Positions 1 to 11,230 of a stretch of DNA of 64,000 nt are shown one piece after another. The position numbers were made by a program, and so were the translations under genes. The first letter of the stretch is position 1. Each line of letters starts with the position of its first letter. Source of the DNA: Pseudovirgaria hyperparasitica (taxonomy: Eukaryota > Ascomycota > Dothideomycetes > Acrospermales > Acrospermaceae); the NCBI RefSeq assembly GCF_010093815.1, contig NW_022985568.1, positions 498,449 to 562,448 of the forward strand, in the 5' to 3' direction. Below the pieces are notes generated by a model that was given only the letters and a program-made list of their open reading frames with translations, made no database searches and had not been told where the DNA came from.

Positions 1-261
1 CTCGCCGTTGTTGAGATACATTAGTCTGGTACGTCAACCGTGACCGCTGACAGACTATCGAAACGAGAGCTCCTAATAATGATACAGTACAGTGTGATAC
101 ACTCGCAAGGCATTGCCTGAAGCTATATACTAGATGATAACAGTGAGTTGCATACAGTACCAATGATTATTTTAATACATGGCTGAGAAAGTGACGGAAC
201 GTCTCTCGGACGTATATGATGTTCTTCTAAGCCCGAACATTCGAGTTTCAAGCGTCAGCTT
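1..261. other. 3' flank of the DNA glycosylase gene, no gene seen
   Basis: This stretch lies beyond the stop codon of the minus-strand glycosylase gene and runs to the window edge. I see no long reading frame, RNA gene or repeat in it. It probably contains the 3' untranslated region and poly(A) site of the glycosylase gene. Confidence 0.5.
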
Positions 262-1752
262 CTAGTCGCTGTCGCTGTCGCTGCCAAGGTCGCTGAGCTC
301 GCTAAGAGAATCATCGCTCCCTTCGTCCTCTTCATCACTCTCCATCTTCCCTTTCGTCTTCTTGGTCTTCTTCTTATTCGGGCTTCCAGCCTCGACCCCA
401 CCTTTCCGCACCCCAGTCCGCTTAACCAGATGATCAATGACACAGCCATCCTCCCACCCGCGATACGTCTCGCTCGTATTCGCTCTGCACCTCGGACAGC
501 TCTTCCCATGACGAATCAGGAGCTGATGCAAGGCGTACTTGAGCTCGTCGGGGATGCGGACGTCGCAGTGCGCATACGCGGTGTTTCTTGTGGCGTTTGG
601 GGGGACCCAACCGAGCCAGGAGCAGAGACGGAAGACGTGCGTGTCGACGGCGAAGGAGGGCCGCTGGAGGCAGAAGAGCAGGACGCAGGAGGCGGTCTTT
701 GGGCCGATGCCGGGGTACTTGACGAGTTTGTCGAAGGCCTCTTTGTCGGGGAGGAGGTGGAGATGGTCTAGTGAGATGACTGAGGCTTCGGCGAGAGCGA
801 CTTCGCGGTCCTTCTCGTCGGCGGATTCCTTGGATGCGCCGGCGGGATCGGCATTTGGGTTAAGCAATGCGGCGCGCCTGGCTTGGTTTTCTTCGTAGAC
901 TTGTTGTAGGATTTCCTTGATGTCTTTGCTTTTGACTTGTGCGAGTCCGCCGCTTTTGATGGCTTCGAAGACTTCTTTGACGTCTGCTCGTCGGACGGCG
1001 TCCCAGTTGACGCTGCCTTTGCCGATGCCTTCTTTGATGGTGCCAAAGCGTTGGACGAGGCCCTGGAAGGCACGGGATGAGTTCGTGCCGGATGTCGCGG
1101 CTGACAGCCGAGTACGGATGAGTGCATCGAGCACAGACGGCACTTCGCCGCAGCCGGAAACGGTCAGGGAGGGGTTCGGTATAGTCTTCGGGGCTTTCAC
1201 AGCTCCGTGTAGTTTTGACAGGACATCATTCACCTCGTGACACTCCTCTGGTGTGGGGTGTGGCCAATCGGGAAAGGGTGTTTCGCCAGGAGTGAGTCCG
1301 TAGGTGGTGTCCTTGGGCTTCTTGGCTTTCTTCGAGGGCGACCCCTTTTCCTCTGTTTTCACGACCACACTGTTGACAAGTTCTTTGGCATCAGCAACGT
1401 CAGATGCCTCGAGTTTGACCTGTTTGCGTGACCTTGATTTCTTCGCTGGAGAGGCGACGTTCTGCTTGGTATCTAGAGACTTGCCAAGGTTATGCGGAAG
1501 CTCGTCGTCTTCCTCTGATTTCACATCGCCGCGAGTTCTCTTCTTTGTGCTCCTTGGCGGTGATACAGTGGTCGATACTTGTTCTTCGCTTGTGTGTTTG
1601 GCGGTTCTCCTTGATCCAGGGGTAGCTTTTCTAGTGTTACGATTGGCTGGCACAGGCGTAGGAGGTGGACTTGAAAGCTGCTGCGGCTCAGTCTTCAATA
1701 TCGAATTGATGCCTCCTGCTGCTGCTGCGGAGTTGCGAGTCGTGCGAGTCAT
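262..1752 (-). CDS. HhH-GPD DNA glycosylase / AP lyase (endonuclease III-like)
   Basis: The single-exon gene encodes 496 residues. Residues 1-150 are a basic, Ser/Lys-rich tail with nuclear-localisation-like clusters, and residues 170-445 form the helix-hairpin-helix glycosylase fold. The hairpin PGIGPKTA at about 347-354 carries Lys352, the position of the Schiff-base lysine in endonuclease III. Asp370 in the following AVDTHVF segment matches the conserved catalytic aspartate, so a bifunctional base-excision-repair enzyme that removes oxidised bases and nicks the strand is inferred. The C-terminal CPRC...C segment (419-437) has too few cysteines for the classical four-cysteine iron-sulphur loop, so the cluster may be absent or altered. 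The tail from 450 alternates Lys-rich and Asp/Ser-rich runs. The exact substrate is not predictable, and the Nth or Ogg subfamily is unresolved. It is divergent from the thioesterase gene across about 500 bp. Confidence 0.85.
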   Translation of the reverse strand: MTRTTRNSAAAAGGINSILKTEPQQLSSPPPTPVPANRNTRKATPGSRRTAKHTSEEQVSTTVSPPRSTKKRTRGDVKSEEDDELPHNLGKSLDTKQNVASPAKKSRSRKQVKLEASDVADAKELVNSVVVKTEEKGSPSKKAKKPKDTTYGLTPGETPFPDWPHPTPEECHEVNDVLSKLHGAVKAPKTIPNPSLTVSGCGEVPSVLDALIRTRLSAATSGTNSSRAFQGLVQRFGTIKEGIGKGSVNWDAVRRADVKEVFEAIKSGGLAQVKSKDIKEILQQVYEENQARRAALLNPNADPAGASKESADEKDREVALAEASVISLDHLHLLPDKEAFDKLVKYPGIGPKTASCVLLFCLQRPSFAVDTHVFRLCSWLGWVPPNATRNTAYAHCDVRIPDELKYALHQLLIRHGKSCPRCRANTSETYRGWEDGCVIDHLVKRTGVRKGGVEAGSPNKKKTKKTKGKMESDEEDEGSDDSLSELSDLGSDSDSD

Positions 1753-2254
1753 GCTTCTATGTTGTATTCTACAGAGTTTCGAGAACTGTATATGTACTTG
1801 CTGCGACGATATCGGCCTCTGGAGAAGTGTTATGCGAGCAATACGCCCTATCGTAAAGGAAGCAATATTGGAAGGGGTAATCCGATTAAAGTACCATAAA
1901 CGAAGCCTTACTGATTGGCGAGAACGAGACGAGTAGTCTAGTGAGTATTATTATAGTAGACAGAACACACCAAAGGAGTTAATGAGCAACTATGGGTGAA
2001 AGACGTTTGTAGCTCGACAATCTGGATAGAACACAATGCAATGAATGCAGAAGATCTCAGGCATATTTGCTGGCGCAACAAGAGAATGGTGACGCATTAG
2101 CGCCAACTGGTGGATCTAACGGACCCACTTATTCCGCCGGTAGATCAGGTACGTACGCCAAGACACGGCGGGGCCTGAGCGCGATTTTGTCGTCTTTACA
2201 ATCCGACTAGACCATCAACTCTCTTGACATAATACATCATTCGAAAGCATCAGA
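1753..2254. promoter_or_regulatory. Shared divergent promoter region
   Basis: About 500 bp separate the start codons of the minus-strand glycosylase and the plus-strand thioesterase. It must hold both core promoters unless they lie within the genes. I see no clear TATA box or known operator, and the claim rests on gene arrangement only. Confidence 0.5.
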
Positions 2255-3183
2255 ATGGCAGCAATCACTATTCCCGCTCTCAAGCGCCACACTGCTACCG
2301 TTATCTTTGCCCATGGTCTTGGAGATAGGTCATGAGCCCGCATCTTCTTTCGATATAAACAACTGACAGCTGGCAGTGGTGCGGGATGGTATGTCTCGAT
2401 CAAGCGGTAGCAGTGATCTCCTGCTGAGTTCTCTAGGCTTTTCCTGGTCGATAACTGGCGGAAGCGGAGCAAGTTTGAAGAAGTGGCTTTCATACTTCCC
2501 AACGCACCCAACATCCCTGTTACACTGGTATGCCGTTTGTCGCTCCGCTAGCCATAGTTGCATTAGTTCCCCCCAGCTCTTCAGTCACTGACACAGTTTT
2601 ATAGAACATGGGGATGCGCATGCCTGGCTGGTATGATATAGTACGAGCACACAACTACCCTCCCCCGGAGGACTGGCCTAACGGATCCCAGAAATCTCTC
2701 GACTCGATAGCAGCGCGCGAAGACGAACCCGGCATCCTCAAATCTCGAGACTATTTCCATGGCCTGATCGAGGAGGAGGAAAAGAAGGGCATACCATCCC
2801 ATCGTGTAGTCCTTGGCGGATTCTCACAAGGAGGTGCCATGTCTCTCTTCTCGGGCATGACCTACCCAAAGAAGCTTGGTGGCATTGCCGGGCTGAGTTG
2901 CTACCTGTTACTCCAGGACAAATTCCGGGATCTGGTGCCCGCAGAGAACCCGAACAAAGAAACGCCAATTCTCATGGAGCATGGAGATGCCGACCAGGTC
3001 GTGTTCTACAAATGGGGCAAATTGACATCCGAGAAGCTCAAAGAATGGGGCTGGACTGTCGATTTCAAGACTTATCCAGGTCTACCCCATTCGGCCTCTC
3101 CTGAGGGGATAGATGATCTTGAGGCGTATATCAAAGCGCGCATTCCCCCATTGGGCGACAAGAAGGCCGAAGAGACATTATGA
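2255..3183 (+). CDS. apt1: Acyl-protein thioesterase 1 (alpha/beta hydrolase)
   Basis: Four exons are read as 2255-2328, 2377-2388, 2437-2527 and 2605-3183, giving 251 residues, including a 12-nt micro-exon. All introns are GT-AG and the joins restore the family motif HGLGDSGAGW near residue 20. The nucleophile elbow GGFSQGG puts Ser at about residue 133, the acid lies in HGDADQVV near 187-189, and the His is in LPHSAS near 221, which completes the catalytic triad. Family members remove palmitate from cysteines of Ras and G-alpha proteins and also act as lysophospholipases in the cytosol. There is no signal peptide. The length is slightly above the usual 225-235 residues. The micro-exon would make automated gene prediction likely to start at the internal Met at 2608 and lose the first quarter of the enzyme. 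Confidence 0.9.
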
Positions 3184-3634
3184 CTTCATCGATACATGCA
3201 ATTCGATACTTCTTTTTTCATCATTGTCGTTGGAGTTCTGCTACTACTATACTGGATGCTACGACTCTTGAGCCGTAAAGAGAAGCGTAGATAACGAAAC
3301 AACGAACCTATATAGAACACAAACTTGCTTATAGGCAAGATAACGTTAATCACGCATGATGCAGTCTCCACACTATGCCAGGTGGCTACTCGAGATATGC
3401 CAAGACTTCACTCGTGAACATGCGCATCGATAATCGACGCCACGTTTACGCCGCGGACCGGACCCTGACGTGACAAGTGTCGCGAACTTCGTTACATGCC
3501 ACTTTTTTGCGCATTTACAACCTAGAACCTCTCACGACGCTTTCACAGCCATGAGAGTCTGCTCCTTCGACAAGATCTTCTAGCTGTCCTAATTGCCAGC
3601 ATTTACCACCCGTCCTCTTTCCACCTCAGACAAA
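3184..3634 (+). other. Intergenic spacer and likely leader of the signal peptide peptidase gene
   Basis: About 450 bp lie between the thioesterase stop and the next start codon on the same strand. I see no open frame of note. An upstream in-frame TTG at 3593 extends the next frame, but the first good ATG, preceded by AAA, is at 3635. Confidence 0.4.
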
Positions 3635-5474
3635 ATGTCTGAAGATGTCGGCGCATTCGCAAATGCTGTTGGTCGCATAGCATACGAATTTTCTCTGATT
3701 CGACCGATGATTCCCACATACGTGCACCTCATACTTTCTGCACTCTTCCCGATCGTCGCCGGCGCTCATGCCTCACTATCTCGTCCTTCCTCTGCTGCGA
3801 AAACCCGAAGACAGTCAAAGACAGCCGACCGACAAGACGATGACGATGACGAGGAAGAGGAGGTGCAAAAGATGGAAGGACTGTCGCCTTCGGACGCACT
3901 GATGTTCCCACTACTTGCAGGCTGTACCTTGGCTGGCCTATACTTTCTCATAAAATGGCTCCAAGATCCCACCATATTGAACAAACTACTGAACGGGTAC
4001 TTTGCCTTCTTCGGGGTGTTCTCTGTTGCAAAGCTTATTTGCGACTTCTTGGACTTCATGCAAGGCTTCGTCTATCCCCGAAAGTACGTGAGCGGTGGAG
4101 CCTTGTGGGAGGTATCTGGAGCCGACAGACAGGTGAGAATTGTCAGTGGGACTGGTGGTTCGCTGCGAGTCTCCCCTCTGCCGGGATTGCTGTCCAGGTT
4201 GCCGTTACCGTCACCAATCATGAACTTCCTGTGGTCAGTACGCGAAATCCCTTGTCAGAAATGGACTGTCAAGCTATACGTGCACAAAATCGCCGCTCTT
4301 CGAGCTAAATTGGGCACCAACATGATTGTCGCAGCACTCGCTGGGCTCGCCAGTGTTGTTTACTTCAACACCGTATCGAAGCCCTGGTTCTTGACGAATC
4401 TCATGGGCTTCGCTTTCTCCTATGCAGCTTTACAAATCATGTCGCCGACGACGTTTGCTACCGGAAGCCTCATACTCTCTGCTCTGTTTTTCTATGACAT
4501 ATACTTTGTTTTCTACACGTAAGTCTAGTCGTCTCGAGCATCACAGGTCGCGTCACTTACTAAAGCAAAAAAGACCCATGATGGTCACTGTAGCAAAGAC
4601 TCTCGACATTCCTATAAAGCTTGTCTTTCCACGCCCACCGTCCCCCACCGATGCCGACGCTCTGCCATCGTTCGCCATGCTTGGTCTTGGTGACGTCGTC
4701 CTCCCAGGCATATTGATCGGCCTTGCGCTCCGCTTCGACCTCTACCTCTTCTATCTACGCAAACAGACCAAAGTCACAGTCACAAAAAACGAGAAGGAGA
4801 CTGTAGAAGTTCTCAAAGCAACATATACATCGCTCTCAAATCGCTGGGGCGAGAATTTCTGGACTCACTCCTGGCTTGGCCGGCCCCTGGCCCCTGAACA
4901 AGCGATGCAAAATCCCACCACATTCCCAAAACCATATTTCTATGCCTCCCTGACCGGCTACATTGCTGGCATGCTCGCAACACTCGTGGTAATGCATATC
5001 TTCGAACACGCCCAGCCTGCCCTTCTATACCTCGTCCCCGGTGTGCTCATCTCCACCTGGACAACAGCTTTGGTCCGCGGCGAGCTCAGGGCGATGTGGG
5101 AGTTCTCCGAAGCCGTGGAGGACGAGCAGGGCAGCAGCAAGGACTCCAAAACCGGCGACCGGCACGCACAAGCAATGGAAGCGATCAAATCCTGGCCGAA
5201 CTTCTTCACACTGGAGGAGCTGACTAGCATGGCCTATCCCATGAACGCGAGGGGTGGTGGTGGGAAGTTGGGGCTTGAAGTGGCTATCCCGAGGCGCCGA
5301 GAGCGTGAGGTGTTTTCGCTGACGATCGAGGCTCCGTTTAAGCTTTCGCGTCCTGGTTCAGTGGGAGGGGTGGATCTGACTGCTGGTGTGGATGGTCTGG
5401 CGAAGAATAGTAGCAGCGATGCGACATTCGACGACGAGGGACAACCAGTCGCGAAGAGAGCGCGCCATGTATGA
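3635..5474 (+). CDS. Signal peptide peptidase (presenilin-type intramembrane aspartyl protease)
   Basis: Two exons, 3635-4518 and 4574-5474, give 594 residues; the intron has GTAAGT and AG ends and its removal joins FYDIYFVFY to TPMM. The family's two catalytic aspartates are visible: Asp288 in the YD motif and Asp335 in LGLGD, and the PAL signature follows at about 443-445. Several hydrophobic helices surround them, so it is a polytopic ER membrane protein. Family members cut leftover signal peptides and other type II helices within the membrane. In aspergilli the orthologue (SppA) also helps activate the sterol regulator SrbA, which is family knowledge and not seen here. An acidic D/E stretch near residues 68-80 lies in an early loop. 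The C-terminal 100 residues are soluble and end in a basic cluster, KRARHV. Confidence 0.92.
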
Positions 5475-5844
5475 TGATGATGATGATAGAGGCGACGCAT
5501 GTAGCTTATGTTGTTCATTTACTTGACCTCGCATAGCATTCGGTGTCCTAGAAAGAAGGGGTTTATAGTCCGCTATGTTCTGTGGCCTCACAATACGATA
5601 TCAAACTTGCATTTCAAGATGCACATGCAGACTACCACGTATGAAAAGGAGTGTATCCTTTCATTGCATAATTCAAGATATTCAGCCGAGAAAAATCCAA
5701 TCAGTCAAACGACAGCCATAATTACTTTTGTGAATTCCCTCTCTCTATCTATCCCTGCACCCACCCCTCACCTCCAAGCGACGCCCAAGAAACCCAAATC
5801 TCCCCAAGGAAAATCCCACCCCCAAAGCCCAAAAGCCACCACAT
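5475..5844. other. Convergent 3' regions, pyrimidine-rich
   Basis: The signal peptide peptidase and the RPC9-like gene end towards each other here. The part from about 5745 is strongly C-rich on the plus strand and merges into the Lys/Glu-rich tail of the minus-strand gene. No separate gene is visible. Confidence 0.5.
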
Positions 5845-6627
5845 CTAAGCCCTCTCCTTGCCCTTGCCCTTATCCTTCCTCCCCTTCCCCTCCTCCACCA
5901 TCTCCAACCTCCTCCTCTCCTCCTCCTCCGCCACCCCCTTTGCCCTCTCCTCCGCCGTAACCCGCGGCACCTCCCCCAACACCTCCCGCACAATCCCCAA
6001 CAACTCCCCCTGCCTCTCCCCAAACCGCATTTCAAAATCCTCAATCACCGTCTCCAACTCAATCGCATTCCGCGGCCTCAGATCCAGCAGTTGGAGGTAC
6101 TCGGTCTCGTAAATCGCATTCGGGCCGAAAGCCTGCGTGACGCGCTGGACGAGGCGGAGCGGGGTGTCGAGGGTGAAGGATGTGGTGGCGGCGGGGCGGA
6201 CGGGGGAGTCTGGGCTGGTGAGGTAGGTGTGGGCTTGAGTGAGGATGTAGGTGAGGTTTGGGGGCGTGGGGTCCGGGGTGTTGGGCGGGAGGGTGGTGAG
6301 GCGGTGGGCGTAGGATTGGCGGGTGGATTGGATGCATTGGAGGGCTTCCCAGGCGTCGATGGGTTTGCTGCCTTTGATTTGCTGGGTGGGTGGTGGTGGT
6401 GGTTAGTGTGATGGATGATTGGGGTTGGGGGAGAATAAGGGGGGAAGGGTGCATACAGGCATGATTTGAGCTTCTTGGGATGCGACTTTTGTGCCTGGCC
6501 GTGTGCTTGGGTTCGTGGGCGCGGCGACGACGGCGGCAGTGGCGGCAGCGGCGAGGACAGGCTCCGGGGGCAGGTCTTCGTGGATCTTCGTCATTGTTAG
6601 ATTGAGGTTGTTCTTGCGAGTCGACAT
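5845..6627 (-). CDS. RNA polymerase III subunit RPC9/Rpc17-like (Rpb4 domain)
   Basis: Two exons are read on the minus strand: 6627-6457 and 6381-5845, with a GT-AG intron at 6456-6382, giving 235 residues. The part from about residue 130, around TEYLQLLDLRPRNAIELETV, resembles the HRDC-like helical core of the Rpb4/RPC9 family, where 'LQLLNhRP' is the hallmark. RPC9 pairs with RPC8 in the stalk of RNA polymerase III and contacts TFIIIB. The N-terminal 50 residues are Ala/Pro-rich and do not resemble the usual family start, so the first exon or its start codon may be wrong. The C-terminus is a charged Lys/Glu/Arg tail. The gene is transcribed convergently with the signal peptide peptidase gene. 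Confidence 0.7.
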
Positions 6628-7340
6628 CTTGATTGTGATTTTGGAATGTGAGGGCTTGGGATGTGGACGTTTTGATGTTGTTGGAAGCCCAACGCATTTA
6701 TAGACGTAAAAGAAATTCGGGACAGGGTTGGTAGGTAGGACTCAGAAGTGAATTGCAACAACACATGTTTGATTAGGGACTCGGCAGGACGGAAATCGGC
6801 TCGTGCGTAATTTGCGGATGGTAGTGAAAGGCTGAATGAATGCTTACACGGTGTACAATGTTATGATACTCCCTGGGCTCTTTGTTTAAGACTCGAGCTT
6901 CAGGAATACCAGGCTGTTCTAAGTAGACTCGTACGAGGGTTCTTCTTTACAGTGCAATATTTTCTTCCTGGCTCTTGCTTCTTAGATATCACTAATTCCC
7001 TTGAGATATGCGCGTTGGGGGTTAATACCTGCACTGGAAGAGTTGACTAGAGAGTTGATTCATTAGTGCTGCAGAAGTTCACTGTCTACGGGTGCTAAGG
7101 AAGAAAGGAGCTAGACTGGGCTATCTTGGATGACGGACTCCCATTAATAGAATATAGCAGCTTGACACAAAGCTGACTATCTACATTGAACAGATGGATT
7201 GAATATTCGATGAAAGTGCCTTGATCGACTGTCTTTAATATTTCGGATATCACTCAATAGTAGTCACGTGCGAACGCGTTTTCTGTACAGGCCTTCGCGT
7301 CTTCCGGTTCTGCGAGCTTAATGTACCACAGTCCACCTCA
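6628..7340. promoter_or_regulatory. Divergent promoter region between RPC9-like and Arp10-like genes
   Basis: Some 700 bp separate two divergent start codons. The sequence is more A/T-rich than its surroundings and holds no long open frame. I recognise no specific factor site. Confidence 0.4.
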
Positions 7341-8888
7341 ATGCCAGCAACACCATCCTACCTCACACGCTCCACTTCGACACCTTTTGCGTCGCCTGGT
7401 GGTAGCTATGGATACCGCTCGACGGAGGATGAGTCAATTGTACTCGAGATAGGAGCCCGCTACCTGCGCGGAGGCTTCTCTGGCGAGCCCCAACCGCGCT
7501 GCACCCTCGCCTTCCCCCCGGACGAACAGCGACGCGTGGGCGATTACCGTGCCTTTATGCCCACACATGCATTCCGAGAAAGACGAGATACAGGACCGTG
7601 GGGTGAAGATCATGAGCTGTGGAAGATGGATCTGCGGGGCCAGGACCTCGGACTCGTACAGGACAAGTTGGAGAGGGCGCTGCGGAAGGCGTACAATGAG
7701 CACTTCTTGCTGGACAAGCCGAGGAAAGTGTTGCTCTCGGTGCAGACTGGACTGTCAAGACCGCTGTTGGAGACGGTGCTGAGCGTGCTGTTTGGTAGCT
7801 TCATGGTTCCTGTTGTGACCCTTATGAGCCCGGCGGTCCTGGTCACGGCAGCAGCGGGGCTTCGAAGTGGATTGGTCATGGATATTGGATGGGCAGAGAC
7901 TACCATTACGGCAGTGTATGAGTTTCGTGAGGTGAAAATGAGGAGGACAATCCGTGCTGGGAAGCTATTAAGTCGAGACATGGGCAAGATGCTGGAACAC
8001 GAGTGGGAGCAACATAACGCACAATCAGGAAGCCTTAGAGAGGCAGAAGACACGCATGTTACGTTTGATCAAGCGGACGAAGTGCTTTGTCGGATGGGTT
8101 GGTGCATGAGTATGGAGGAGGCGGCGTCTAGGTCAAAGCAAGACGACGCTTCGAGCAACACAGAAGCTGACACACCTATTTCGATTCCGCTATCGCGGTC
8201 TTCGCCCTTCTCTCGTGTCTCCATCCCGTTCTCGAAGTTTGCCCTCCCCGTTGAGACTGCTCTGTTCTCGACGGGCACTCCGCCTCACGAGCTCGATGCG
8301 CACGATCAGCCTCTCCCTATACTAGCGTACACGATCCTCCAATCTCTGCCGGTTGCACCACGCGACATATGCATGGCACGGCTTGTCTTCACCGGTGGCT
8401 GTGCACACATTCCAGGCCTGAAGACGCGACTGACAGAGGAGATTCACACACTGGTACGCGACCGAGGCTGGGATGCAGTCCGGCAGTATCCACCGAAGAT
8501 CACCCCAAGGCAGCGATCAGAGGCTCCCAAACAGCGCTCGGACGCCCCTACGGCTGCTCAGCAATCCGTAAGCGACGAGCAAGCAAATGGCGAAAACGGC
8601 GCACTCGGGACTGCGGAATTACGTGACTCCCTTCCCGAAGTGGGCGCTCCTCCCTCCTCATCGCTGGGCTCCGAGAGGCCGCATGCCACACTGGCGGCAG
8701 AGGCGAAGCGAGAGCGGATCGCGGAGAAGGACGGTCCTGTGAAGGGCGTCGTCAGAGGAGTGGAGAGCCTGGGAGCCTGGGCAGGGGGCAGTCTGATGGG
8801 CACGCTGAGGACGGGCGGACGCGTGGAAATCGAGCGCGAAAAGTTCATGAGAGAGGGGCTGGGCAACGGAGCGGGTGTATGGGGCTAG
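7341..8888 (+). CDS. Actin-related protein, Arp10/Arp11-type
   Basis: The single exon encodes 515 residues. The N-terminus has an actin-fold entry, IVLEIGARYLRGGFSGEPQPR, at about 34-54, corresponding to the first phosphate loop of actin, and LVMDIGWAETTI at about 178-189 matches the second, though both are degenerate. VFTGGCAHIPGL near 349-360 matches the adenosine motif of actins. The residues after about 385 are low complexity and probably disordered. In fungi such divergent Arps (Neurospora RO7, yeast Arp10) cap the pointed end of the dynactin mini-filament together with p62, p25 and p27. That assignment is inferred from divergence and length, and another divergent Arp class cannot be excluded. 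Confidence 0.72.
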   Translation: MPATPSYLTRSTSTPFASPGGSYGYRSTEDESIVLEIGARYLRGGFSGEPQPRCTLAFPPDEQRRVGDYRAFMPTHAFRERRDTGPWGEDHELWKMDLRGQDLGLVQDKLERALRKAYNEHFLLDKPRKVLLSVQTGLSRPLLETVLSVLFGSFMVPVVTLMSPAVLVTAAAGLRSGLVMDIGWAETTITAVYEFREVKMRRTIRAGKLLSRDMGKMLEHEWEQHNAQSGSLREAEDTHVTFDQADEVLCRMGWCMSMEEAASRSKQDDASSNTEADTPISIPLSRSSPFSRVSIPFSKFALPVETALFSTGTPPHELDAHDQPLPILAYTILQSLPVAPRDICMARLVFTGGCAHIPGLKTRLTEEIHTLVRDRGWDAVRQYPPKITPRQRSEAPKQRSDAPTAAQQSVSDEQANGENGALGTAELRDSLPEVGAPPSSSLGSERPHATLAAEAKRERIAEKDGPVKGVVRGVESLGAWAGGSLMGTLRTGGRVEIEREKFMREGLGNGAGVWG

Positions 8889-11230
8889 TGTGAACAGTGC
8901 AGTGCATGAGCGTGGAATAGAGTACAATACCCAATTTTGTGGCACAAGACAGTGTATGATGGCGTTTCGCGTTGATACGAGGGGCACGAGGCATGAAGAG
9001 ACAAAGAAACGAGACTCAAAAGAAGAAGAGTGGAAACGAGCAGAAGGACGTCTCAGGACCGGAGAGCAGTCCGAAGCAGCCGTTGGACCAATAATAGAAA
9101 AGAGTATAGTGCAGCCAGCCATTCCACGGGACGTATTTGTATCGGATGTATTAGCGACGCCACCATCCGTACACTCCACTACACTACACTACATACACTA
9201 CACTACTACATACATGATCGTCGTCTTCTAGCACACAATACACGCACATCATCAAAAACGCCAGGGTCTTTTGTTGACCCTTTATCCTCACACTTTTTTT
9301 TTGCTTTTTTTTCTTTGGGTGTATTTATATATTGCTGTGTGCTGTGCCGCTTCCCTTTTTGTTTCAACAACAAACAATGCCTGCAGCTCTGATACAAGAC
9401 CACAAGGCGCGGCCTGGCCCAGCCACTGAGCCTCTACCCACTAATTACACAGCCACGTTGAGATGATTAGATGGTCGCCTATTTGGCTATCTATCTATCC
9501 ATATACCTATGTATCTATAATAATAACAATAGTAGTAGTAGTCGAGGCGTCTCGGACTCGGTTGACTTGTCCCCCACCTACCTAAATACCTACATACGTA
9601 CATGCATACATACACTGTGTTCCGGCCGGGATGTCTGTAATAAGACTGCTGCGACTAATAACAGCAACAACAACAACAATATCTTGGAGTAATGATTGGC
9701 AGGCCGGGCCCAGAGAATTCTGCAGGCAGCGTAGTAGCAGTTTGCCGCAGCCTGGCAGGAGTAGTCGTGTTTGATGAGTTTTGGGGGGTTGTGCTGTGAG
9801 CTATATCCATCCATTCGGGATTTTTGTAGTATCGTTGGGGGTATACCAAGTACAGTTCGCAAACAGCCAGTCAGCTGCACACCACGCTCGAGAAGAAGAA
9901 GAAGAATATATGGTGTGGCAGCATTCATTCTATTTATTACTTCTCATATCCTCATCGAATGAAGCAAATTTCTAGGAATATATTCTTTTTGTGCCGTCTC
10001 TGGCCCCCTCTTATCACTAGGCGGCGAAACGAGCTGCGGGGTGGTCTAGCTACATACATGCTATGTAGCAGCTATTATTATTATTACAATTATCATAAGT
10101 ATTCCATGTATGTATCAATAATTATAGAGAGACATGAGTTTTCAACTAGGCCCAATGTAAACAATACTAAAAAACAAGTGAGGTTTGTGACTACAGTAGT
10201 CAAGTAGTTACAGACTTAAGTAGTACTACTAAAAAAGTCCTTACAGGGAGCAGCCGAAACCGAAACCAAAACCACCAGGGGGCCCCCAAACCCGCCGCCC
10301 CATGCGCCATTGCCGGTATCGTTGAAAAGGGAGAGGGGGAGAGGGCGTTTCAGCGTCTGTCCGAGCGTTTTTTTTGGGGGGTGGCACAACACACGACTTC
10401 TTTGCAAGTCACCTGGATGGATGACTGGGACTGGGGACTGGGGATTGGGTTAATTTTGGGGGCAGGCCGGACAGAGTCAAAGAGTCTATGGTAATTAGAA
10501 GGCGTAGAGACTGGACTGGAGCAAGACTCTCGCCTTGCGCAGGGTTCGTCCACTGGCATCATGTGTACATGTACAATCGTGCATAGCGTATGCATGTAAG
10601 TAAGTAAGTAGACATGGCTCTTTCGTGCGAAAGTCGATGTCGTGTAAAATTGCTGGGTACCTACCTTGGGACTGGACTGGACTGGACAGGGACCGCGTAA
10701 GCTCTCTCACTCTCTCTCTCACTCGCTCAACTCGCTCAACTCGCCCATCCCAGCAGAGAGGGTCCCCTATCAAACGACACACGGGAGGGGGGGAATTGCA
10801 GGGCCTGAGTGAGACTGTTGTTACGGAATGGAAAGACGAGGCTTTGTGCGTCGGCACGGAAGCGGGAGGACAGATGTGCCGGGTAGTGGACTCGTCCTAG
10901 GACAATGCGGTATACGGCTTGGCGGCGAGGAAAGGTTAGATGTAGACGACCGACATGGAGATATGGTGGTGGTGGTGTTGTTGTTAGTGATAGTGATGGT
11001 GATAGTGATGGTGGAAGGCATCACTGCCATCGCATCCCATCCATGCTACTGCTACTGATGCTGGCTATCGTGAATGATAACTAATTAACAATCCATCATC
11101 TAATTACCTAGTTCGTTGATCTAGTCTAGCACCGCGGCCAGCATAATAGTGTGAAAAGGGTTTGTTTGGGGAGAGGGAGGAGGTCAAGGATTAGTGGCGA
11201 GTCTGGACCGGTCCACGCTCCCTTGTTTCG
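8889..11230. other. Gene-free spacer with microsatellites
   Basis: About 2.3 kb follow the Arp gene with no convincing coding region. It contains TAC/ACAC tracts near 9176-9215, tetranucleotide CTAT/TACC tracts near 9481-9620, and trinucleotide CAA and GAA runs near 9665 and 9890. From 10690 there are CACT/CTCT tracts, and TGGTGA-type repeats lie near 10965-11010. The small frames here are low-complexity translations of these repeats. Confidence 0.6.
9477..9625. repeat. Tetranucleotide-type microsatellite cluster (CTAT, TACC, CATA)
   Basis: The segment is built from imperfect tetranucleotide units: CTAT units from about 9488, a short TAG trinucleotide run near 9530, then TACC and CATA units to about 9615. 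It lies in a gene-free spacer and shows no coding potential. Confidence 0.7.

Noticed and set aside
3593-3634. Upstream extension of the signal peptide peptidase
   Set aside because: It starts at TTG; the first ATG with good context is 3635.
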